Below, in pieces: positions 27,786 to 35,908 of a stretch of DNA of 64,000 nt. Source of the stretch: Thiohalorhabdus sp. Cl-TMA. GTDB lineage: Bacteria > Pseudomonadota > Gammaproteobacteria > Thiohalorhabdales > Thiohalorhabdaceae. Where the stretch lies: contig NZ_JBGUAW010000002.1 of the NCBI RefSeq assembly GCF_041821045.1, positions 186,001 to 250,000 on the forward strand, written 5' to 3'. The notes below the pieces were generated by a model that saw only the letters and a program-made list of their open reading frames with translations, searched no databases and was not told the DNA's origin. The position numbers and the translations under genes are program-made. The stretch's first letter is position 1. Each line of letters begins with the position of its first letter.

Positions 27786-28412
27786 ATGCACAAAAAAGGC
27801 GGGATAACTATCTGGACGGGGCTGGCCGCCCTGCTGTTGCTTCTGGGCGGCTGTGCCAGCACGGGCGAGCAGGGCCCCGGCGCGGAACGGGCGGATGAAG
27901 CCGACGCCGGTGCCCAGCAGGATCAGGGTGCCCAGGCCGGCGAAGGTGCCGAGCGGGAAGGCGCCCAGGCCCAGGGCATGGAAGGCGGCGCGGGCGCGCA
28001 GTCCGAGTCCCTGGAAGGTGCCGAGCGCGGCGCCGGCGCCGAGGCGGCCGAAGAGACCGCCGAGCCCGAGGTCACCGAACCGGAGGAGCATCGCATCTTC
28101 TTCGCCTTCGACAGCTCCGAGCTTACCGACGAAGCGCGCAAGCTGCTGCGGTCCCACGCCGAGTATCTACAAAACAACGGCGATGTGGACGTGGCCCTGG
28201 AAGGTCATGCCGACGAGCGCGGCAGCCGGGAGTACAACCTGGCTCTGGGTGAGCGCCGTGCCAAGTCGGTACGTCGTATCCTCCTGGTGCAAGGGGTGGA
28301 TTCCGAGCGGCTGGAAGTGGTCAGCTACGGCGAGGAGCGCCCCCTGGTGGATGGCCACAATGAAGAGGCCTACGCCAAGAACCGGCGGGTAATGCTCCGC
28401 TATAAGCAGTAA
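27786..28412 (+). CDS. pal: Peptidoglycan-associated lipoprotein Pal
   Basis: A 208-residue outer-membrane lipoprotein. The lipobox is LLGGC (Cys near residue 22). A long low-complexity linker rich in Ala, Gly, Glu and Gln (residues ~25-95) precedes the OmpA-like peptidoglycan-binding domain (FFAFDSSELTDEAR; EGHADERGSREYNLALGERR). The linker is much longer than in E. coli Pal (173 residues in total). It anchors the outer membrane to peptidoglycan and binds TolB. Confidence 0.95.
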   Translation: MHKKGGITIWTGLAALLLLLGGCASTGEQGPGAERADEADAGAQQDQGAQAGEGAEREGAQAQGMEGGAGAQSESLEGAERGAGAEAAEETAEPEVTEPEEHRIFFAFDSSELTDEARKLLRSHAEYLQNNGDVDVALEGHADERGSREYNLALGERRAKSVRRILLVQGVDSERLEVVSYGEERPLVDGHNEEAYAKNRRVMLRYKQ

Positions 28413-28423
28413 GGGAGGCCCAC

Positions 28424-29248
28424 GTGAAGCTGGTGCGCCTGACCGCCGTGGCAACGGTGGTCGCGACCCTCGGAGGATGCTTGCCGCCACCGCCTGCTCC
28501 GGGCCGTGGCGGCGGGCCCTCTCCCCATGAAAAGCTGCAGCAGCGGGTGGCGACCCTGGAGCAGGAGCTGGCCGAGCTGCGGAAGGCCCAGAAGCAGGAA
28601 GCCTCCTCTTCGTCGGGTATGCAGGAAGGCCTGGAGACCCTGACCCTGGATGTGGAGGAGCTGCGTAACAACATGCGTACCCACCAGGGCTCCATGGAGG
28701 TCCTCAAGCATCGCGTGGATCGCCTGGAAAAGCGCCAGCGCCGGCTTTACGAGGACATCGATGCGCGCCTGCGCAGCCTTGAGCAGTCCGACCGCGAAAA
28801 GGCGAGCCCGCAGGAACCGGAGGGCCAGTCGGCCGATGCCGACGAGGGCAGCGAAGCCGGATCGGGAAGCGCGGAGGAGATGTACCATGCCGCCTTCGCC
28901 AAGATCCAGAACAATGCTTATCAGGAAGCGGCGAAGGAATTCGGGCGGTTCCTGAAGCAGTATCCGGACAGCGCCCTCGCCCCCAACGCACAATACTGGC
29001 TGGGAGAGGCCCACTACGTGCTGCGGGAATTCGAGAAGGCCTTGATGGAATTCAACAAGGTCCTGAAGAATTATCCCGACAGCCAGAAGGCGCCGGGCGC
29101 CCTGCTCAAGATCGGCTATTCCTTCTACGAGCTGGGCGAGAAGGAAAGCGCCCGGCAGGCCCTGAAACGGGTACGGGAGCGCTTCCCGGACTCTTCGGAA
29201 GCCCGGCTGGCGAGGCAGCGCCTGAACCGCATGGATTCGGCGCAGTAA
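28424..29248 (+). CDS. cpoB: CpoB/YbgF Tol-Pal-associated TPR protein with a lipobox
   Basis: A 274-residue protein with an N-terminal coiled coil (HEKLQQRVATLEQELAELRK and a second heptad stretch to residue ~120), a low-complexity hinge and C-terminal TPR repeats (AAKEFGRFLKQYPDSALAPN; ALMEFNKVLKNYPDSQKAPG). CpoB coordinates cell-wall synthesis with Tol constriction. The start is GTG at 28424 after GGGAGG. Its signal sequence ends in VATLGGC, a lipobox, so unlike E. coli CpoB it may be a lipoprotein. It is the last gene of the tol-pal run. Confidence 0.9.
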   Translation: MKLVRLTAVATVVATLGGCLPPPPAPGRGGGPSPHEKLQQRVATLEQELAELRKAQKQEASSSSGMQEGLETLTLDVEELRNNMRTHQGSMEVLKHRVDRLEKRQRRLYEDIDARLRSLEQSDREKASPQEPEGQSADADEGSEAGSGSAEEMYHAAFAKIQNNAYQEAAKEFGRFLKQYPDSALAPNAQYWLGEAHYVLREFEKALMEFNKVLKNYPDSQKAPGALLKIGYSFYELGEKESARQALKRVRERFPDSSEARLARQRLNRMDSAQ

Positions 29249-29305
29249 TTGCCTGGCCGGGACAGGTCCCGGGGGCGTCCGCGCCCGACCCGGGAGCATT
29301 GCAAC

Positions 29306-29337
29306 CGACCCCGGGGCGGTCTACCGCCCCGGGGTCG
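29306..29337. terminator. Perfect 15-bp GC-rich hairpin after cpoB
   Basis: Arms CGACCCCGGGGCGGT and ACCGCCCCGGGGTCG are perfect complements with only two bases between. It lies 57 bases after the cpoB stop. The following TGGTTTCGG is only weakly T-rich, so termination is likely but not certain. Confidence 0.55.
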
Positions 29338-29357
29338 TGGTTTCGGGGGAACGTGCC

Positions 29358-29609
29358 ATGATCAAGGTCTTGTATTTCGCCGCCATCCGGGAGCAGCTGG
29401 GTGTCGGCGAGGAGCAGGTGGCCCCCGAGTCCCTGGCCACCGTGTCGGACCTGTTGGAGCTGCTGCGGAATCGGGGGGGCGCCTACGCGGAGGTGCTCTC
29501 CCCGGAACGGCGGGTGCTGGTGGCTGTCAATCAAGAATATGCCGATGACGCCCGCTCCCTTTCCGACGGGGACGAGGTGGCCCTTTTCCCGCCCGTAACG
29601 GGGGGCTGA
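29358..29609 (+). CDS. moaD: Molybdopterin synthase sulfur carrier subunit MoaD
   Basis: An 83-residue ubiquitin-like protein starting MIKVLYFAAIREQLG and ending in the diagnostic Gly-Gly (PPVTGG), whose thiocarboxylated form donates sulfur for molybdopterin synthesis. The ATG at 29358 is chosen because it begins the first beta strand of the fold. It stands alone, without moaE, between cpoB and tsaB. SoeA in this window is a client of the cofactor. Confidence 0.92.
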   Translation: MIKVLYFAAIREQLGVGEEQVAPESLATVSDLLELLRNRGGAYAEVLSPERRVLVAVNQEYADDARSLSDGDEVALFPPVTGG

Positions 29610-29624
29610 GCCGGAGGTCCCGTC

Positions 29625-30335
29625 ATGTCCGCTTCCCTTCCCCCCCTCGCGGCCCCCGGCCCCCTGTTGGCGCTCGCGGGGGCCTCCGACGCCACCTCCG
29701 TGGCCGTTCTCCTTGACGGTGTGCTCTATCACCGGTCCCGGGAGGGCGTGGCGCAGCACTCCCTCCATCTGCTGCCCCTGGTGGACGAGCTATTAAGCGA
29801 GCTCGCCCTGGACCGCAGGGCGCTGGGTGCGGTGGCCTTCGCGCGTGGCCCGGGGCCTTTCACCGCGGGTCGCATCGTGGTGGCCACCGCCCAGGGACTC
29901 GGTCTGGGACTGGGTGTGCCCCTGGTTCCGGTTTCCAGCCTGGAGGCCACTGCCTGGGCCAGCGGACGGGAGCGCACGGCTGTAGCGCTGGAGGCCGGGC
30001 AGGGAGAGGTGTATTGGGGGGCGTATCACCGGGAGCCACAGGGGGTGGCTGCTCTGGAGGAGGAACGGGTGCTCGCCCCGGAGAATGCGGCGGTACCCGG
30101 CGGCGAGCCGGAAGGCTGGTGGGGGGTCGGAGGTGGCTGGCGGAGCCATGCGGAGCCCCTCTCCCGTCGCTTTGGCCCGGCCCTGGCGGGCATCGACGCC
30201 GAGATTCCGGTTCGCGCCGATGCCGTGGCCGCCCTGGCCGTCGCTCCCTGGCGGGAAGGTCGGGTGCTGGCGGCGGGGGAGGCGGTTCCTACCTACCTGC
30301 GGGCCTCCTACGCGGAGCGCCCATCCAGCTCCTGA
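29625..30335 (+). CDS. tsaB: tRNA threonylcarbamoyladenosine biosynthesis protein TsaB
   Basis: A 236-residue ASKHA-fold protein, partner of TsaD in t6A37 modification of tRNAs. Diagnostic blocks are LLALAGASDATSVAVL near the N-terminus and GAVAFARGPGPFTAGRIVV (family: GPGSFTGLR). The N-terminal 14 residues are an extra Pro-rich stretch. It follows moaD by 15 bases and converges on the NYN-domain gene with a 13-base gap. Confidence 0.92.
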   Translation: MSASLPPLAAPGPLLALAGASDATSVAVLLDGVLYHRSREGVAQHSLHLLPLVDELLSELALDRRALGAVAFARGPGPFTAGRIVVATAQGLGLGLGVPLVPVSSLEATAWASGRERTAVALEAGQGEVYWGAYHREPQGVAALEEERVLAPENAAVPGGEPEGWWGVGGGWRSHAEPLSRRFGPALAGIDAEIPVRADAVAALAVAPWREGRVLAAGEAVPTYLRASYAERPSSS

Positions 30336-30348
30336 GCCGCGTGCGTCC

Positions 30349-30936
30349 CTAGGAAGGCTCGTGGTCCGGCATGCCCGTGCGCCCGCGGGTCGTCTCGCCG
30401 AACCGTTCGATCTGCGGGCGGAAATCGGCCAGCTCCACGAACTGGTCGGCCTGGCGGCGCAGCTCGTCGGCGGTGACATCCGAGGAAGCGAGCACCGTCA
30501 CCTTTACCCCCCGTTGCTGCACGGCGTCCACCAGCCGCCGGAAATCCCCGTCGCCGGAAAACAGGATGGCGTGGTCCAGGTACTGGGCAAGGTTTAACAT
30601 GTCGATGGCCAGCTCGATGTCCATGTTTCCCTTGATCCGGCGGTTGCCATTGCCGTTCTTGAATTCCTTGGTGGGCTTGGTGACCACGATATAGCCGTTG
30701 TAGGAAAGCCAATCCACCAGGGGCTTCAAAGGGGTGTGCTCGCCGGAAACGTCGAGGGCGGTGTAGTAGAAAGCGCGGGTCAGCTTGGCGCGCTGGCGGA
30801 AGAAATTGAGAAGCGCCTGGTAATCGACATCGAATCCCATATCCCGGGAGCTGCCATGGAAATTGGGACCATCTATGAAAAGCCCGGTCCGGTCATTGGA
30901 GTCCAGCCAAATCGCTTCCTGATCATGAGTCTGCAT
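30349..30936 (-). CDS. NYN-domain (LabA/DUF88) protein, putative nuclease
   Basis: A 195-residue protein of the NYN/LabA family, PIN-like folds expected to cleave RNA. The acidic residues of the fold are visible in TGLFIDGPNFHG, RIKGNMDIELAIDMLN and HAILFSGDGDF. The ATG at 30936 follows GAGG and begins just before the domain; the longer open frame is less likely. LabA was first linked to circadian output in cyanobacteria, but most homologues have no known role. It is divergent from the MutS2-like gene. Confidence 0.85.
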   Translation of the reverse strand: MQTHDQEAIWLDSNDRTGLFIDGPNFHGSSRDMGFDVDYQALLNFFRQRAKLTRAFYYTALDVSGEHTPLKPLVDWLSYNGYIVVTKPTKEFKNGNGNRRIKGNMDIELAIDMLNLAQYLDHAILFSGDGDFRRLVDAVQQRGVKVTVLASSDVTADELRRQADQFVELADFRPQIERFGETTRGRTGMPDHEPS

Positions 30937-31082
30937 TGAAGTGACCTCAACTATGCATTTTGTGGGAGTTCTGGATAAGTAGTCATCCAATTTTTCAAGC
31001 CATGGCCCGCCCGAATTGCGGGAAAACCCGGGCACTATAGCAGTTGTACGCCCCGCTGGGCAGCGGTAAAGGGAGCCTCCGC

Positions 31083-32672
31083 ATGCAAAGCGATTTGAAT
31101 ACCTTGGAATTCGAATCCATTCGCCGCAGCCTTGATGGCGAATGTGCCACGCCCTATGGAAAGGAGGCGGCCCGCAATCTGGAGCCGGCTCCCGGCCTGG
31201 AGGTGGCGCGGGCCTTCCAAGGTGCCGTCACCACCGCCCGCCAGGGTCTGGAGGAAGGGGACGGCCCCCAGCTCGACGAGCTGCCGGATGTCCGGGCCGC
31301 CCTGCGCCAGGCCCGCCAGGAGGGCGCCTCCCCCTTGAACGGCATGGCCCTGCGCAACCTGGTCACCCTCCTGCAGGCCGGGGACTACCTGGGGCGCGCC
31401 CTGGAGAAGCGCCCCGGCCTCTACGTGGGCGATCCCGCCGACCTGAACGGTGCCAGTCCCCTGATCGACCACCTGGATGCCCTGGTGGACACCATGGGCA
31501 AGGTCCGCTCCGGGGCCTCGGAGGATCTGGCCACCCTCCATGACGAGGTTAAACAGGTTCGGGGCGACCTGAACAAGCAGGTGGACAAGAAGCTCAAGGA
31601 TAAAAAGCTCGCCCCGAGCCTGGTGGAGCCCAAGACGGAGCACTACAGCGGGCCACGCCGCGTCCTGGCCGTGAAGACCGAGGCCGTCGGCGCCATCAAG
31701 GGGGTCCGGCGCGAGGCCCTTTCCCGCGGAAGGGGGGTCATGGTGGAGCCCATGGAGTGGATCCCCCTCAACAATCGGCTCGAGCAGCTATCCCGCGAGA
31801 TCGATGCCGAGGAGCGCCGGGTCCTGCGGGAGGCCACGGCCACCGTCCGGGAGCACGTCCAGCCCTTGCAGCGGCTTCTCGATGCCGTCACCTGGATCGA
31901 TCTGGCCCTGGGGGCGGGACGCCTCTCCCTGAAGATCGACGCCCGTCCCCCGGAGCTCGTGGAGGCGCCCCGGCTGGATCTCCGCTCCGCCTGTCACCCG
32001 GCCCTGGTGGCCGGGCACAAGAACGGCGGTCCGGCGCCGGTGCCCCTGTCCGTGCATCTGGAGCCCGAGCACCCCATGGTGCTCGTGACGGGCCCAAACA
32101 CCGGCGGCAAGACGGTGGCCATAAAGACCATCGGCCTGCTCGCCACCATGGCCTTCTGCGGCCTGCACATTCCCGCCGCCGAAGGCACGGTGATCGGTGC
32201 CTACCATCGTATTCTGGTAGACATCGGTGACCACCAGAATATCCTCCACCATGTTTCCACTTTCGCCGGTCACGTGGAGGTGCTCAAGCAGATTCTGGCC
32301 GAAGCGGACGACCGGACCCTGGTGCTCATGGACGAGATGGGCACGGGAACCGATCCCGAAGAAGGCGCAGCCCTGGCCATGTCGGTCCTGGAAGAGCTCG
32401 CCGGGCGCGGGGTCCAGGGGGTCTTCACCACCCATCTGTCGCCCTTGAAGGGCTTTGCCGCGGAGCATCCGGACATCGCAAACGCCAACATGCGCTTCGA
32501 TTTCGACCGGCTCCAGCCTACCTACCGGCTCGAAGTGGGCGAACCGGGCGCCTCGCTGGGCCTGGTGGTGGCGGAGCGCAACGGCCTGGAAGGCCCTCTG
32601 CTGGAGCGGGCCCGCGGCCACCTGGAGGAGCTGCGCCCGGGGGCGACCACCGAGGGCTCGAAGCAGGGTTGA
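31083..32672 (+). CDS. MutS2-like ATPase without Smr nuclease domain
   Basis: A 529-residue protein of the MutS family, closest to MutS2. The N-terminal core and clamp helices (residues 1-270) are followed by the ATPase: Walker A GPNTGGKT (around residue 336), the ABC-like signature STFAGHVEVL and Walker B LVLMDEMGTGTDPEEGAAL. MutS2 proteins are usually ~780 residues and end in a Smr endonuclease domain; here the gene stops soon after the ATPase, so Smr is missing. MutS2 acts on branched DNA or collided ribosomes. The ATG at 31083 is preferred (MQSDLNTLEFESIR). Confidence 0.85.
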   Translation: MQSDLNTLEFESIRRSLDGECATPYGKEAARNLEPAPGLEVARAFQGAVTTARQGLEEGDGPQLDELPDVRAALRQARQEGASPLNGMALRNLVTLLQAGDYLGRALEKRPGLYVGDPADLNGASPLIDHLDALVDTMGKVRSGASEDLATLHDEVKQVRGDLNKQVDKKLKDKKLAPSLVEPKTEHYSGPRRVLAVKTEAVGAIKGVRREALSRGRGVMVEPMEWIPLNNRLEQLSREIDAEERRVLREATATVREHVQPLQRLLDAVTWIDLALGAGRLSLKIDARPPELVEAPRLDLRSACHPALVAGHKNGGPAPVPLSVHLEPEHPMVLVTGPNTGGKTVAIKTIGLLATMAFCGLHIPAAEGTVIGAYHRILVDIGDHQNILHHVSTFAGHVEVLKQILAEADDRTLVLMDEMGTGTDPEEGAALAMSVLEELAGRGVQGVFTTHLSPLKGFAAEHPDIANANMRFDFDRLQPTYRLEVGEPGASLGLVVAERNGLEGPLLERARGHLEELRPGATTEGSKQG

Positions 32673-32936
32673 TTACAGGAAGACGAAAACGGCAACGACG
32701 CTTACCAAGAAGAACGGCAAAAGAAAATAAAAAGCAAATCGGGTAAAACCGTAACGGCTTGGCGGATGGCCTAATAGCTCGGCATCTTATACTAAGTAAC
32801 GGCTTCCCCGGGCTCCTTGGTCTTTTCGGCCCGCGAGCCTGCGATTTCGAAGGGCCTATCCCACCCTGCTTTTGTTGCGTTTTTATTGCTGTCCTTCGTG
32901 TACTTCGTGGTTAATACGCTGTTGCCGGCTGCCGGC
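32673..32936. other. Intergenic region with a CCACGAAG-type repeat
   Basis: 264 bases, clearly lower in GC than the neighbours, between the MutS2-like gene and the convergent aldo/keto reductase. The minus strand at 32893-32914 reads TTAACCACGAAGTACACGAA then GG, a tandem CACGAAG motif similar to an intergenic repeat seen in many environmental bacterial genomes. No gene is supported. Confidence 0.5.
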
Positions 32937-34130
32937 TCAGCCTCCCGCCGGCTCCTCGGCCCCCTCGGCGTCATCCTCCGCCTGCTCGAACATCTTGAGG
33001 AATGCCTTGCGGGGCATGGGATCGGTGCGGCCCAGCTCCAGGGCCTCCGCTACGTGCTCCTCCCGGGCCATGGAGACCATGGCGGTGCCCACGCCGGGGG
33101 TGGAGCGGGCGAACTGCAGCGCCCGCTGGGCGGGGCTAGCAAGCTCCCCCATGGCCTGGCGGAGGATGGGGGGCTGCTGCTCCAGGAGCCGGCCGCCCAT
33201 AAGGGTATGGGTGGCCATGAAGTAGAGCCCCAGCTGGTAGGCGGCCTGCACCGTGGAGGCCACGTTGCCCTGGCCCGTGGCCTGATTGAAGCGGGTGAAG
33301 CCCTCCAGCATATTGACGTTGTAGGGCATGGTCACCAGGCGCATGTGGTGGCTCTGCGGATCGCCGGCGGCCTTCTCCGCCACTCCCACCTGGCTGGTGA
33401 GGGATTGGAACAGCGTGTCGTTGGTGGCCACCCGGCAGGATTTCCAGGTGGCCAGCCCGTAGCTCCGCAGCTTGCCGGCCTGGACCATCATTTCCAGGAC
33501 CGCGTAGACCTTCTGGAGCCTGGTGTTCAGGTCCTCCTTGGTCTGGAGCTCGGGGATGTGGACCTCCGACTGGTCGATGAGAAAGGCGTCCAGGGTCTCC
33601 ACGCCCAGCGCGCGCCGCGTCTGCTCCACCTGCCAGGCGATGTAGGCGGGCGTGAGCAGGTGCATCCCCTGGGCGAGCTCATCGGGGGCGCCGAGCCCCT
33701 TTTTGAGGATCTCCTCCTTGAACCAGGCGGCCAGGTCGTCGGGCGGGCCGTCCTCGAAGGCCAGGAAGCCGCCCTTGCCCACCACGAACAGGGCCTCCCG
33801 GGGTACGCCGGATTCCACCGCGGCGCGGATGGCGGCGCCCGCGGCACGGGCGGAACGGCCGTAGCGGTAGCTGAGTCCCGCCTCGATGACGTTGAGGCCA
33901 CCCTTGAGGCCGCGCGCCAGCGCCTGCCGGTAGCCCTCGTCCACGGCGTCGCTGGGCTCGCCGAAGTCCGATCCCAGGCCGATGGAGGACAGCTTAAGCG
34001 CCTCCTTGCCGTAATCGCTGAAGTGGCCCTCGGCCAGGCCGCTGTTCTCCGCGTAGGTGCGGGTCGCCTCGTGGGTGGCGGAGCCGGGTATGAGCTCGGG
34101 CAGTTCCTTCCGATTCGTGCTTCCTAGCAT
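32937..34130 (-). CDS. Aldo/keto reductase family protein
   Basis: A 397-residue TIM-barrel oxidoreductase of the aldo/keto reductase superfamily, usually NADPH-dependent. The N-terminal LSSIGLGSDFGEPSD and the IEAGLSYRYGRSARAAGAAI block (with the conserved Tyr) mark the fold; the Lys appears in LFVVGKGGF. The usual His of the DxxxLH segment is not evident (AFLIDQSEVHIPE), so catalysis may be altered. It is longer than typical members (~320) because of insertions around residues 200-250. Substrate unknown. The gene is alone, 6 bases after the HDAC-like gene's stop in the opposite order (same strand, upstream is intergenic of that gene). Confidence 0.78.
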   Translation of the reverse strand: MLGSTNRKELPELIPGSATHEATRTYAENSGLAEGHFSDYGKEALKLSSIGLGSDFGEPSDAVDEGYRQALARGLKGGLNVIEAGLSYRYGRSARAAGAAIRAAVESGVPREALFVVGKGGFLAFEDGPPDDLAAWFKEEILKKGLGAPDELAQGMHLLTPAYIAWQVEQTRRALGVETLDAFLIDQSEVHIPELQTKEDLNTRLQKVYAVLEMMVQAGKLRSYGLATWKSCRVATNDTLFQSLTSQVGVAEKAAGDPQSHHMRLVTMPYNVNMLEGFTRFNQATGQGNVASTVQAAYQLGLYFMATHTLMGGRLLEQQPPILRQAMGELASPAQRALQFARSTPGVGTAMVSMAREEHVAEALELGRTDPMPRKAFLKMFEQAEDDAEGAEEPAGG

Positions 34131-34136
34131 GAATGT

Positions 34137-35336
34137 CTACTCGCTGACGGGTTCGGGGTTGGCGACCGTCGCCCCGGGGGTCGGCGCGGGCCGCTGGAGA
34201 TACGGGTGATGTCGGCGAAGACGGTCGAGCGCCTCCGTGACCTCGGGCTTCACCGGACCCGGCTGGGGCGGGTCCAGGCGGCTCCGGAACAGCTCGTCGA
34301 ACCAGTCCTCCTCCTCGTCGTCCAGGTCCCAGTCCACGGCCTCCATGTGCGCGCGCCCGGCCTCCGGAAGCGCCACGGGCAGGTCACGCCCGGATAGCTG
34401 GGCCCACAGTCCCGCCCAGCAGCGCGCTAGCGCCAGGGGATGGTAGCCGCCGCCTCCGGTGACCAGGAGTCTGGGGGCCGCATCGGCCTGGATGCGTGCG
34501 GTCATTTCGAGGAAGGTCTGGGTGGAGATCCGGAACCTGCTCAGGGGGTCGGGCAACAGGATGTCCGTCCCGGCCTGCAGAACCACCGCGTCGGGCTGGA
34601 AGCGGTCGGTGATCGGCCCCCAGATCCCCCCGAAAGCGGCGCGATAGTCGTCGTCGTGGGCGCCGGTCGGCATGGGCAGATTCAGGCTGAAGCCCGCACC
34701 CGGACCCCGGCCCCGGTCCTCCAGGCCGCCGCCGGTGAACGGATAGGCCCGATCGGTGCCCATATGGAGGGAAAGCGTGAATACCTCCGGGTCCCCGGCG
34801 AAGGCTTCCTCCACGCCGTCGCCGTGATGGGCGTCCAGGTCCACGTACAGTACCCGCCAGCCTTCCCGGCGAAGGCGCAGGATGCCGAGCACGGGGTCGT
34901 TGAAGTAGCAGAAGCCCCGGGCCTGATGGGGGGCGGCGTGGTGCATGCCTCCGGCGGGGTTGAAGCCGATGCGTCCGGCGAGAACCGCCTCCGCCGCCTG
35001 GATGCTGGCCCCCGTGGCCGTTGCCGCGGTGGTGAAGAAATCGGCGAAAACCGGGTTCTCGAGATTGCCCAGGTTATAGCGCTTGCGGTCCTCGGCGGAG
35101 GCCCGCCCCGAGGCGTCTATCCGGCGCGCGGCGCGCAGGTATTCCTCGGTGTGGAACCAGGCCAGCTCGCAGTCTGCCGCCGGCCGGGATTCCTGGTATT
35201 CTGCCTCGGGCAGGGCCCCATAGGCTTGGAGCAGATCGATGGTGAGGGAAACCCGGGGAATGCCCAGCGGATGGTTGTCGTTGTAGCTCCGGCGGCGGTA
35301 CCGCGCGGCGCCGAAGAACACCGCCGGACCGCTCAT
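34137..35336 (-). CDS. Histone deacetylase / acetylpolyamine amidohydrolase family protein
   Basis: A 399-residue zinc-dependent deacetylase of the arginase-deacetylase fold. Visible features: FNPAGGMHHAAPHQARGF with the catalytic His pair, VLYVDLDAHHGDGVEEAF with zinc-binding Asp and His, the second Asp in LQAGTDIL, and the catalytic Tyr in VTGGGGYHP. In bacteria such enzymes remove acetyl groups from polyamines, acetoin-related enzymes or other substrates; the target here is unknown. The ATG at 35336 overlaps the stop of the TM2-domain gene (ATGA), implying coupled translation. A C-terminal Pro-rich tail follows the domain. Confidence 0.9.
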   Translation of the reverse strand: MSGPAVFFGAARYRRRSYNDNHPLGIPRVSLTIDLLQAYGALPEAEYQESRPAADCELAWFHTEEYLRAARRIDASGRASAEDRKRYNLGNLENPVFADFFTTAATATGASIQAAEAVLAGRIGFNPAGGMHHAAPHQARGFCYFNDPVLGILRLRREGWRVLYVDLDAHHGDGVEEAFAGDPEVFTLSLHMGTDRAYPFTGGGLEDRGRGPGAGFSLNLPMPTGAHDDDYRAAFGGIWGPITDRFQPDAVVLQAGTDILLPDPLSRFRISTQTFLEMTARIQADAAPRLLVTGGGGYHPLALARCWAGLWAQLSGRDLPVALPEAGRAHMEAVDWDLDDEEEDWFDELFRSRLDPPQPGPVKPEVTEALDRLRRHHPYLQRPAPTPGATVANPEPVSE

Positions 35337-35746
35337 CGCTCCCGGTCCTCCTGCTCGCCGGTGGCGTTCTCCTCGGTATAGTGGCCCTTGAAGCCGCGGG
35401 GCGCGCCGCGTTGGGCGCCGCTCATCATGGTCTGCAGGCGCAGCTCCTTGTTGATGCGGACCAGCCGGCCGGGTATCCAGAACAGGTCGGCGAGGGCCGC
35501 CAGGCCGGGGACCAGCCACAGCCAGGGGAGCCCGAAAGCGAGCTGCACCCCAAGGGCGATCAGGGAGGCAGCCGGATAGGCGAGCCCGCCCCGGCGCTCG
35601 AGGAGATAGAAGCGGTGGAGACCGAGGGGAAACAGCAGCCAGCGCAGGTAGGCCCCCAGACGGGTCCGCGCCACGGACTTGTAAGCCATCTGGACCTGCT
35701 GCAGGCCGCCTCCCTTGAGGTCCATGGCCTCCCACTGCTTGCCCAT
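35333..35746 (-). CDS. TM2-domain-like small membrane protein
   Basis: A 137-residue protein with two membrane segments separated by a short turn. LRWLLFPLGLHRFYLLERRG and LWLVPGLAALADLFWIPGRL fit the TM2 domain pattern (GxHRFYLG ... DLFxIP). The C-terminal 30 residues are polar and charged. The function of TM2 proteins is generally unknown. The ATG at 35746 follows GAGGGGG. It is coupled to the deacetylase gene by a 4-base overlap. Confidence 0.78.
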   Translation of the reverse strand: MGKQWEAMDLKGGGLQQVQMAYKSVARTRLGAYLRWLLFPLGLHRFYLLERRGGLAYPAASLIALGVQLAFGLPWLWLVPGLAALADLFWIPGRLVRINKELRLQTMMSGAQRGAPRGFKGHYTEENATGEQEDRER

Positions 35747-35908
35747 TCTTTTACCCCCTCATAAAATAATTTGGTTTATTATGGGGTTTTTTGTTTGAGA
35801 AAATTTATCAACTTTTCAGGACGCCCGGAAGGGGAAGGCCCCCTGAAGCGAGCCAGACCGGAAAGTCCTGTGGGAGACCCGGTGAATCCGGGCGGATGGT
35901 AGGGAATC

